Origin: Clostridium sp. CAG:632
Lineage (GTDB): Bacteria > Bacillota > Clostridia > Lachnospirales > Lachnospiraceae
NCBI GenBank assembly: GCA_000431515.1
Contig: HF991282.1
Span: forward strand, 1-19,845
Length of the DNA: 19,845 nucleotides
Direction of reading: 5' to 3'
Positions 1 to 6,707 of the stretch are shown here, piece by piece. The notes beneath the pieces were generated by a model. The model searched no databases. It was not told the origin of the DNA and saw only the letters and a program-made list of their open reading frames with translations. The translations under genes and the position numbers were made by a program. Within the stretch, counting starts at the first letter, position 1. Every line of letters begins with the position of its first letter.

Positions 1-59
1 CCGTAATGCCGATAGGACAGCAATTAAAATTCTGTCTTTATACGGTCTTAGGTATTTAA
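1..59 (+). CDS. 3' end of an unidentified gene (partial)
   Basis: Reading frame 3 is open from the window edge to a TAA at 57-59 and would encode a C-terminus containing MPIGQQLKFCLYTVLGI. The hydrophobic tail would suit an integral membrane protein, but 18 residues are too few to identify a family. One base later a new ATG (61) opens a small membrane-peptide ORF, a spacing typical of translationally coupled genes. The other two forward frames carry stops or look non-coding here. Confidence 0.35.
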   Translation, partial: VMPIGQQLKFCLYTVLGI

Positions 60-60
60 G

Positions 61-162
61 ATGGACTGGGTACTCCTCGGTATCATCCTGCTATGCATAA
101 TTGCCATGATTTTATACCTGATTCTCCAGAAAATAGAAAAGAAGTTCCGGTTACACACATAA
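61..162 (+). CDS. Possible 33-residue single-span membrane peptide
   Basis: The ATG at 61 starts one base after the stop of the preceding partial frame and runs to a TAA at 160-162. The product is 33 residues: a 21-residue or so hydrophobic stretch (about residues 3-24, VLLGIILLCIIAMILYLIL) followed by a basic tail (QKIEKKFRLHT). This is the layout of a small single-span membrane protein with a cytoplasmic positive end. There is no clear Shine-Dalgarno site, so translation would depend on coupling to the upstream gene. It overlaps the last 12 bases of the convergent aminopeptidase gene. It could equally be a chance ORF. Confidence 0.3.
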   Translation: MDWVLLGIILLCIIAMILYLILQKIEKKFRLHT

Positions 163-1416
163 GTAAGTATATGCCAGCTTACACAGACTCCGATAATCCT
201 CACAGGCTGCCAGCTCTCTGGCAGAATGCATTGCCAGCATCGGAATGCCGACATCTGCTCCCAGTACCGGGAGGTAGGAAGCTGCGATTGGTCCCAGTGT
301 CTGCCCTCCCGGCATCCCGGAACGGTTCACCTGCTGCTGGTACGGAATCTGTCCAATCCTGCACAATTCCTTAATAACTGCAGATGCTTCGCTATCTGAT
401 AAATACCGCTGGCTGGCACTGGTTTTAATAACAACACCCTTGCCTAGCAATACCTGATTGGTCGGATCACTTTTATCCGGATAATTCGGATGATGTCCCT
501 GTGCTCCATCCATCGATAACAGAAAGCTTTTTGCCATAGTCTCCCGCCAGTCATCCGGATCTATCCGTAAGGCTTCTCCCAGCCGATCCAGAAGCCTGGC
601 CAGAAGTACAGAGTCGGCTCCCTGTTTGGACCGGCTGCCAATCTCTTCATTATCATACATGGCAGCGACCGCAATCGTTGAATGTTCAGCCTCTTTCATA
701 GATTCCATGGTTTCTATCAGAGCAGACACGGATGCCAGATTATCGATTCTTGGGGCACACAGAAACTCTTCCTGCAAGCCAACGATTTCCGGTTCATCCG
801 GATTATACAGATACAAGTCAAAATCCAGTACTTCCTCCCGACAGATATCAAACTCCCGGTTCAGATACGTATACAGGAAATCCGTCTCCTCGCCCAGACC
901 AAAGATCGGGATCATCTCCTGCTGGACATTGATCTCCGGCTTATCACTGCCCCGGCTCAGATGCGGTGCAAGTGATGGGATCACACATACCGGCTGTGTC
1001 GAATGAATCAGCCTCGTTCTCGGATGAAATGCATCTGTCCCACGCAGGATCACCTTTCCCGCAATTCCAAGCGGACGGTCAAACCAGGTCGTCTTTAGCA
1101 TTCCACCATATGGTTCTACATTCCCACGGATATAATAGCTGCCCGGCATTTCCGGATTCGCCTTCAGCTTCAAACACGGAGAATCCGTATGTGCAACTGC
1201 AACCCTTAAATCCGGCTTCTCCTCCCAGGTACCCACACTGATCGCGATCAGCATGGATGGAAACGGAGAGATCATATAGCAGCCTCCCTGTTCCACCTGA
1301 AGTCGCTTGCCGTATTCCAGCTCTGTGAATCCGGCCGCCTGTAACCGCTCCCGGCTATATTTTACAACATGAAATGCACTTTTTCCTTCTTTGATTATTT
1401 TCTTGAATACTTCCAT
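151..1416 (-). CDS. apeB: M18 family (aspartyl-type) aminopeptidase
   Basis: This is a 421-residue zinc metallo-aminopeptidase of peptidase family M18, a cytoplasmic exopeptidase that removes N-terminal residues from peptides. The co-catalytic metal and catalytic residues of the family are visible in order: H76 and D78 in VAVAHTDSPC, D225 in PRIDNLAS, E257/E258 in YDNEEIGSRS, D303 in SMDGAQGHHP and H397 in MLAMHSAREL. The GMPGGQTLGP loop is also present. Length matches bacterial members (about 420-450 residues). The ATG at 1416 has an AGAAGG site 8 bases upstream and lies 22 bases inside the end of the transglutaminase gene, so it is the last gene of the moxR-like operon and probably translationally coupled. 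Its role in that operon is not obvious. Substrate preference (acidic or neutral residues) cannot be read from the sequence. Confidence 0.95.
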   Translation of the reverse strand: MEVFKKIIKEGKSAFHVVKYSRERLQAAGFTELEYGKRLQVEQGGCYMISPFPSMLIAISVGTWEEKPDLRVAVAHTDSPCLKLKANPEMPGSYYIRGNVEPYGGMLKTTWFDRPLGIAGKVILRGTDAFHPRTRLIHSTQPVCVIPSLAPHLSRGSDKPEINVQQEMIPIFGLGEETDFLYTYLNREFDICREEVLDFDLYLYNPDEPEIVGLQEEFLCAPRIDNLASVSALIETMESMKEAEHSTIAVAAMYDNEEIGSRSKQGADSVLLARLLDRLGEALRIDPDDWRETMAKSFLLSMDGAQGHHPNYPDKSDPTNQVLLGKGVVIKTSASQRYLSDSEASAVIKELCRIGQIPYQQQVNRSGMPGGQTLGPIAASYLPVLGADVGIPMLAMHSARELAACEDYRSLCKLAYTYLCV

Positions 1417-3956
1417 TTCTGCACCTTCTTTTCTATATCTTCCAGCTCCAGCAATACCCGCTTTGCATCAAAATCCGGTAACCCTTCCCGGCTGTAATTC
1501 GCTCGTTCCAGCATATCTGCCAGCATATCAGCATCCCATTTCCAGTCCTGCATATGCTCTGCCATATAGGCCAGCTGCCTGCGGTAGGTCGGACACTCAG
1601 CATATGCCGGATCCTTCTTCCTCATTTTACCACTGATCACCGCATAATATGCGACTATATTTTCATTCAGATCCGGTGTATGCCAGGTCTGATACCGCTT
1701 CCATGCTACATAGCCCTTTCTGCCTGCGGAATATAAGCCCAGCCCGGCCAGCACTGCCAGTAATGCGATCCAGATCCCCCGGATATCATCCAGATTCCAG
1801 TCCATGGTATCAATGCCAAATCCATTACCACCATTGGCATCATTTCCGGTACCGTCTCCGCCGAACACATCCCAGAAGTTGTCCTGTGCTTCCTCCGGCT
1901 CTACAGCCGCTGTAGTAACCTCTTCCTCTACCCAGCCAAAGGAGTCGGAAAATACCTCTACCCACGCATGTGCTCTGGCATCTGTCACTTCTACATCAAC
2001 CACACCGGTCTTTCCCAGTAAGGATTCTCCCTGATAAAAATCCTCATACCGGTACTCATCATTTAATTCACCGTTTATGATATCATCATAGGTGATCACA
2101 TAGCCCTCTATATAACGGGCAGGAATCCCATTATACCGATATATCATCGTTGCCGCAGATGCAAAATGTGCACAATAGCCCTTCTTTTGCTGTAAAAACC
2201 AGGTGATAAAATCTTGATTCCGCGGTGTCATACCCGGCCTGGTCGTATATTGGAATTCATTTGTGAAATAGTCCTTCACCTTCCGGACAATGACCTCCGG
2301 ACTATCGGCATCTGTAATACCGGCCTCCTGACTGGCGGTCTTCACCGCATCATAGCAGGCATCCGGAACCTCCAGATACATCTCCTCTGCCTGTGTCTGC
2401 AGATTCTGCAGATTTTCTTTTACCATCTCATTCATTCCGTCCAGACGTGTCTCATCCCACACATCTGTATCCAGTAACGGATAATACTCATATAATGCCG
2501 TATTATTCAGCGGCAGTGTCCCGGTCAGAATATCCCCATTCTCATACAACAAATCCTTATTGCCCCATCGGATATCCCCTGTACTCCCGGATACCTCACC
2601 TGCGATCCCGGTTGTGTCGGAATACTGCTCCGGTACATAATACGGTGCATATGCATAGGGATACATGCCTGTCATAGCCGCTCCCTGATTCCGGATCTTC
2701 ATGTATCCTCTTCCGCCAAGGGATCCATCCGCATATGCCGCCTGTAGCTGCTCTGCCTCCAGATCTGTCCCGAACTGCTCCGTTTCACTGCCAAAGCTAT
2801 GGCTCATATATCCTCTGATTTCCTCTGCTGACGGCTCCAGCTGTGAGGAAAGTAAACGTGCGGAAGCAATCGTATCCCATTTGGAATCTTCCGAGATATA
2901 ATCCGTACCGGTAAACGCTTTCAGATATACCGGATCATAACTATATGGCGTAAATGTTACGACCAGATCGGTCTGATAATCCGGCATGACCGAACTGACA
3001 CCGCCCAGTTGTCCGCCACTGATACCACCGGTAGCCGCATAGCGGTTAAAGAATGAGAATCCCCGGCTGGACATCTCCTGCAGCATCGTTTCCGATTCTT
3101 CTTTATACGGATTCTGCCTGTAACGGGTCTGAAAAGTGGGTTTATTTCCTGCAACTGCCGTGATCCCGTATAGAAGCAGAACCACCACCAGGCAGGCTGC
3201 CATCCCCTGCAGCATGGTTTTGGCATCCTGCATATACCAGATCCGCAGCTTTTTTCCTTTTCGATCCTTCCATTTATACTCCCGGTGCTCCCGGTCCATT
3301 CCATAGGCACCACTGCTCCGGATCGCCCATACCGATATATATCCGACGATAACCAGTATCATATATACGGCATCCGCTTCCAACCGGAAATACAGCGGTG
3401 CCAGCCAGAGTCCGCCGGTCAGCAGAAGCAGCAGCCACACATTCATCGTCCGGGATACGATCACATTCGCTACGATCATCATTACCGTACCGATAAAAAT
3501 TACAACAATCGACACGGCCATTGCCTCATTCACATCTGCGATCTCATAATACTGCATACCGGGCAGATCAAAATAATCCTCGACCGTTTTCAGTATCCGG
3601 TTTATGATCAGATAATATCCGCTGTTAATATACGTCTGAAATCCCCGCACCAGAAACAGAAACAGGATAAAGAATGCAATATATGCAACATCCATGATCC
3701 AGCCGCGATAATAGATTGTGGTGAAAAAGAAGGCCGCGCCCGCCAGGATCAGTGCCACAAACAACACATTATACTGCAGGTCAAAGCTGCTTAAGAAGCA
3801 TCCGAGACTGCCGAATACCACACTGAATACCAGCAGGCTTTTCGCCATGCAGTTCTTCAGCCAGCTGCTGGCTTCCATCTGAAGCGGCTGTTTTAAAACC
3901 ACGCCATCCGATATGGTTATTTCGATATTCTTTTTTTTCTTACGAAATAGTCCCAT
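1395..3956 (-). CDS. TgpA-like membrane protein with transglutaminase-type domain
   Basis: This 853-residue polytopic protein has an N-terminal bundle of about six or seven membrane helices (residues 35-210), another near 255-277, a long extracytoplasmic region, and a last helix near 725-747 followed by a basic cytoplasmic tail. The extracytoplasmic part holds a transglutaminase-like fold: Cys595 in KKGYCAHFASA, His663 in ARAHAWVEVF, then GWVEEEVT with Glu679 where the usual motif has the catalytic Asp of DPT. The architecture is that of TgpA/DUF3488 proteins, which are nearly always coded beside MoxR and DUF58 genes, as here. The true activity (protease, transferase or ligase, perhaps on envelope proteins) is unknown. 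The ATG has an AGGAG site 6 bases upstream. The gene overlaps the DUF58 gene by 17 bases and the aminopeptidase gene by 22. Confidence 0.9.
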   Translation of the reverse strand: MGLFRKKKKNIEITISDGVVLKQPLQMEASSWLKNCMAKSLLVFSVVFGSLGCFLSSFDLQYNVLFVALILAGAAFFFTTIYYRGWIMDVAYIAFFILFLFLVRGFQTYINSGYYLIINRILKTVEDYFDLPGMQYYEIADVNEAMAVSIVVIFIGTVMMIVANVIVSRTMNVWLLLLLTGGLWLAPLYFRLEADAVYMILVIVGYISVWAIRSSGAYGMDREHREYKWKDRKGKKLRIWYMQDAKTMLQGMAACLVVVLLLYGITAVAGNKPTFQTRYRQNPYKEESETMLQEMSSRGFSFFNRYAATGGISGGQLGGVSSVMPDYQTDLVVTFTPYSYDPVYLKAFTGTDYISEDSKWDTIASARLLSSQLEPSAEEIRGYMSHSFGSETEQFGTDLEAEQLQAAYADGSLGGRGYMKIRNQGAAMTGMYPYAYAPYYVPEQYSDTTGIAGEVSGSTGDIRWGNKDLLYENGDILTGTLPLNNTALYEYYPLLDTDVWDETRLDGMNEMVKENLQNLQTQAEEMYLEVPDACYDAVKTASQEAGITDADSPEVIVRKVKDYFTNEFQYTTRPGMTPRNQDFITWFLQQKKGYCAHFASAATMIYRYNGIPARYIEGYVITYDDIINGELNDEYRYEDFYQGESLLGKTGVVDVEVTDARAHAWVEVFSDSFGWVEEEVTTAAVEPEEAQDNFWDVFGGDGTGNDANGGNGFGIDTMDWNLDDIRGIWIALLAVLAGLGLYSAGRKGYVAWKRYQTWHTPDLNENIVAYYAVISGKMRKKDPAYAECPTYRRQLAYMAEHMQDWKWDADMLADMLERANYSREGLPDFDAKRVLLELEDIEKKVQKWKYSRK

Positions 3957-5010
3957 AATATACTCCTGTATTTTTACCGTATTCCGTCAGAGCTTCTCCG
4001 TTGCCGTAACCCCGGTTGCCGATCCACAGGAACTGTGCTTCCTCTCCATAGATCCGCCGGTACATTTCTCTTCCGAGCGTCTGTTCCTCATACAGCTCCT
4101 CATAGTAAATCCGCCGGAAGCCTTCCTCCAGCTGTTCTCTGTAATCCACCTTCCAGGTAACCAGATCTTGATTTCTCACACTCCACCAGACCATTGAAAA
4201 CGGCACCCGGTTTCTCAGCATCTCATCTGCAATGCCGGCTGCGCAATCCAGTATCTCCTCCATCTGCCCCAACTCATTATCGTGCAGCTCGACCAGCAGA
4301 AACAGCTGTCTGGATGACAGGCTGACCCGTTCCTTCACCATAAGTACATCCTTTTTCATGGACAGCTTCCAGTGAATATTCTGCATTTTATCTCCCGGCT
4401 GATACTCCCGGATATCCTGCACCTCCGAGAAGTCAGAGCCTTTCCGTGTTCCTTCTTCCACCTCGGTCATACCTTCCGTATAGCCATTTAGCTCTTCCTC
4501 CATACTCTCTGCAGCTTTCGGGAGAACCGTGACCGCATATGCTTCGGACGCCGGGCCGGCAAATGCCGTCAGTCCCAGAAAATCTGCCACCTGAATCTTC
4601 TGTACCCGAAACTCGATCCGCCCACACTTTGATACGGTAACCGGATACGTTACCGTCTGCCCTTTTCCTGCACGTAGCGGCACCTTCAGCTCATGCGTCC
4701 TGGTTGTTCCGTAGAATGCATTTTCCACTTGTATAAATGCTGTACAATTCATCACTCCAAGCCGGGCAGGATTCTTTAAATGCAGCTTCACCCGGAATGT
4801 CTCTCCCTTTTCCATACTCTCATAAGGGCCTTCCCATTCCGCAGTCAGGCCGGATGCCACCCATCCGGCACCAAGGATACTGACTACCGGCAGGAATACC
4901 ATAACCATCATAATTGCCAGATTCAGAAAGCTGTGGAAAAACCAGAGCAAGGTCAGATTTGCCAGAAACAAAATCAGATATCCAATTATACGAATGATCC
5001 GTTTTACCAT
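3940..5010 (-). CDS. DUF58 domain protein
   Basis: This 356-residue protein has two close N-terminal membrane helices (about residues 6-46), then a beta-rich segment and the DUF58 signature around residues 192-228 (DFSEVQDIREYQPGD followed by IHWKLSMKKDVLMVKE). The remaining C-terminal region resembles the degenerate von Willebrand A-like fold of the family. DUF58 proteins are thought to act with MoxR ATPases and membrane transglutaminase-like proteins, possibly as adaptor or metal-dependent scaffold. The gene is 29 bases downstream of the MoxR gene and overlaps the TgpA-like gene by 17 bases, so all three are likely made in fixed ratio. An AGGA site lies about 8 bases before the ATG. Confidence 0.92.
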   Translation of the reverse strand: MVKRIIRIIGYLILFLANLTLLWFFHSFLNLAIMMVMVFLPVVSILGAGWVASGLTAEWEGPYESMEKGETFRVKLHLKNPARLGVMNCTAFIQVENAFYGTTRTHELKVPLRAGKGQTVTYPVTVSKCGRIEFRVQKIQVADFLGLTAFAGPASEAYAVTVLPKAAESMEEELNGYTEGMTEVEEGTRKGSDFSEVQDIREYQPGDKMQNIHWKLSMKKDVLMVKERVSLSSRQLFLLVELHDNELGQMEEILDCAAGIADEMLRNRVPFSMVWWSVRNQDLVTWKVDYREQLEEGFRRIYYEELYEEQTLGREMYRRIYGEEAQFLWIGNRGYGNGEALTEYGKNTGVYYGTIS

Positions 5011-5039
5011 AACTATTATCCTGCGTCTTTCATTTTTAA

Positions 5040-5963
5040 TCAGGTTCTCGGTGCTTCCACACTGTCAAATATCTTTTTCAGCACGGCCGCCTGATCCATG
5101 CCTGCAGCTCTTGCCTGTGTACTCAGCTTAATTCGATGCCCCAGTGTATCCCGGAATATCTCCTCTACATCCTCCGGTGATACATAGTCCCGGTGATTCA
5201 TGAATGCAGTGGCTTTCGCCATCCGCAGCAAGGCGATGCTTCCTCTCGGACTGGCTCCCAGTGAGATAAACTGACTCTCACGCGTTTTCTCTACTAAGGT
5301 CGTAATATATCCGTAAATCATCTCATGCACATATAAGTCACTTACCTGTTTCTGCAGATCTGCGAATTCCTCCCGGGAGATTACCGCTTTCACATGGGAA
5401 AGTGGCTTCGCCGCATTCCCCTTCAGGATTTCGACCGCATCCTCATGCGACGGATATCCCATAGACAGGCATACCATAAACCGGTCCAGCTGCGATTCCG
5501 GAAGCATCTGTGTTCCTGCAGAGCCTAACGGATTCTCTGTCGCAATAACCGTAAACGGAGTCGGAAGCTTTCTGGTCACTCCATCTACAGTCACATTTCC
5601 TTCCTCCATAACCTCCAGCAGTGCAGACTGTGTCTTCGGCGAAGTCCGGTTGATCTCATCTGCCAGAAACAGGTTACAGAACACGGAACCCGGCTTATAC
5701 TCGAACTCCTTTGTCTGGGAATTATACATGGAAAATCCCAGAATATCACTCGGCAGTACATCCGGTGTAAACTGTGTCCGCTTATAATCCATCGACATGG
5801 TTTTCGCAATTGTCATAGCCAGGGTTGTCTTACCGACACCCGGAATATCCTCCAGCAGAATATGCCCCTCTGCCAGCATCGCCGCCAGTACCTTCCGCAC
5901 AACTACTTCCTTTCCCTTTACTACCTGATTGATTTCAATTAATACTTCATCTATCTTGCTCAA
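5040..5963 (-). CDS. MoxR family AAA+ ATPase
   Basis: This is a 307-residue cytoplasmic AAA+ ATPase of the MoxR branch, presumed chaperone or activator of its DUF58/TgpA partners. Walker A is GVGKTT at residues 42-47, Walker B is LFLADEINR with D102/E103, sensor 1 is ATENP near 141-145, and the LPESQLDRF arginine-finger region is at 154-162. The C-terminal helical lid contains the family's GASPRGSIALLRMAKA segment. The start is TTG, not ATG: the codon on the minus strand at 5963-5961 is TTG, preceded by AAAGGAG with 7 bases of spacing, and no upstream ATG fits. It is the first gene of the operon and is divergent from the DUF5721-like gene. A long palindrome sits in its leader or promoter region. 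Confidence 0.95.
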   Translation of the reverse strand: MSKIDEVLIEINQVVKGKEVVVRKVLAAMLAEGHILLEDIPGVGKTTLAMTIAKTMSMDYKRTQFTPDVLPSDILGFSMYNSQTKEFEYKPGSVFCNLFLADEINRTSPKTQSALLEVMEEGNVTVDGVTRKLPTPFTVIATENPLGSAGTQMLPESQLDRFMVCLSMGYPSHEDAVEILKGNAAKPLSHVKAVISREEFADLQKQVSDLYVHEMIYGYITTLVEKTRESQFISLGASPRGSIALLRMAKATAFMNHRDYVSPEDVEEIFRDTLGHRIKLSTQARAAGMDQAAVLKKIFDSVEAPRT

Positions 5964-5992
5964 GCTACTTCTCCTTTCGTTTCTTCCACCTA

Positions 5993-6035
5993 TAAACAGG
6001 GTAGCATTTTTTTGTAATTTATGCTACCCTGTTTA
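5993..6035. promoter_or_regulatory. Long palindrome between divergent genes (operator or leader hairpin)
   Basis: A perfect 15-bp inverted repeat (taaacagggtagcat and its complement, 5993-6007 and 6021-6035) brackets a 13-base AT-rich loop. It lies in the 136-bp divergent gap between the MoxR gene and the DUF5721-like gene, so it cannot end transcription of a neighbouring gene read-through. No T-run follows on the MoxR strand and the right arm abuts a TTTACA box. It may be an operator for both promoters, or a 5' leader hairpin of the MoxR mRNA. Confidence 0.5.
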
Positions 6036-6059
6036 CAGATTATTGTAATTATATTAAAT
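6032..6059 (+). promoter_or_regulatory. Possible promoter of the DUF5721-like gene
   Basis: TTTACA (6032-6037) and TTAAAT (6054-6059) are separated by 16 bases, giving a start about 35 bases before the chosen ATG. The -35 overlaps the right arm of the palindrome, so anything binding the palindrome would block it. Both boxes are imperfect. Confidence 0.3.
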
Positions 6060-6099
6060 CATTATTATGGCAGAATCCATAGAAGAAAGGAGCCTCATT

Positions 6100-6597
6100 A
6101 TGCTGGCTGCAACAACACCGGATATTAAAACCTTCATGAATCATTTTCTGACCGGAACAGAGTTTGACCGGTTCCTGCTCTGCGAAGCCACCATTATGAC
6201 CGGCTCCACCTATATCATCGATGGCCATATCAACAAGGATTTCTACGACAGTGATGATGAACATCTGGAATCGGACCGCATCTATCAGTATTGGGAGGAG
6301 TGCCGTCCGATTGCCTTTCAGATGATCAAAGGCTCCCGGACACCGCTTGCCATGAAAGTCGTCCTAATGCTGGCTCCTTATAATGTAGAACGCTTCCTTG
6401 AGAAGTATAATCTGCCGTTTTCTAAAGACCAGATCACCGGTCTGTACTTAAATCTCCGCTATGAACACCAGGTACTTACCATTTCGTCCGGTACCGCCCT
6501 GACAGTTTTTACTCTTGATAAATCGGTCGAGCGGATGTGGGAGGAAATGCTGCGCAGGTTCTTTGATCAGCAAGGTATTGCTTTAATAACATCATAA
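6100..6597 (+). CDS. DUF5721-like protein of unknown function
   Basis: The product is 165 residues, cytoplasmic, with no signal peptide or membrane segment. The N-terminal block (TPDIKTFMNHFLTGTEFDRF, followed by an EATI-x-TGSTYIIDGHIN pattern) and the middle FQMIKGSRTPLAMKVVL stretch match my memory of the DUF5721 family of Lachnospiraceae. The family has no known function and I cannot run a search to confirm it. An in-frame ATG at 6067 has no ribosome site, whereas the ATG at 6100 follows AAAGGAG by 7 bases, so 6100 is chosen. The gene is alone on the + strand, divergent from the MoxR operon and closed by a strong terminator directly after its stop. Confidence 0.8.
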   Translation: MLAATTPDIKTFMNHFLTGTEFDRFLLCEATIMTGSTYIIDGHINKDFYDSDDEHLESDRIYQYWEECRPIAFQMIKGSRTPLAMKVVLMLAPYNVERFLEKYNLPFSKDQITGLYLNLRYEHQVLTISSGTALTVFTLDKSVERMWEEMLRRFFDQQGIALITS

Positions 6598-6598
6598 T

Positions 6599-6659
6599 AA
6601 AAGGCACATGGTAATCCATTGAGTGGTCACCCACTTTTCGATTTTACCGTGTGCCTTTT
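6599..6659. terminator. Bidirectional intrinsic terminator
   Basis: Arms 6599-6614 (AAAAGGCACATGGTAA) and 6644-6659 pair over 16 bp with one G-T wobble. The A-run on the left and T-run on the right make it a terminator on both strands. An inner AGTGG/CCACT pairing shortens the loop. It lies between the convergent DUF5721-like gene and htpG and begins two bases after the former's stop. Confidence 0.85.
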
Positions 6660-6707
6660 CTGTTTATACAGCAATCTTCCTATGTTTTCTATACTTGTAG
6701 TGTTCTT

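Noticed and set aside
3285..3794. 169-residue + strand ORF in the transglutaminase gene
   Set aside because: It lies antisense to the N-terminal membrane helices of a well-supported gene, with no plausible ribosome site.
6067..6099. N-terminal extension of the DUF5721-like protein from ATG 6067
   Set aside because: No Shine-Dalgarno site precedes it, while AAAGGAG stands 7 bases before the ATG at 6100.
6660..6671. CTGT-TTAT-ACAG mini-palindrome after the bidirectional terminator
   Set aside because: Four-bp arms in an AT-rich stretch are expected by chance and match no known element.
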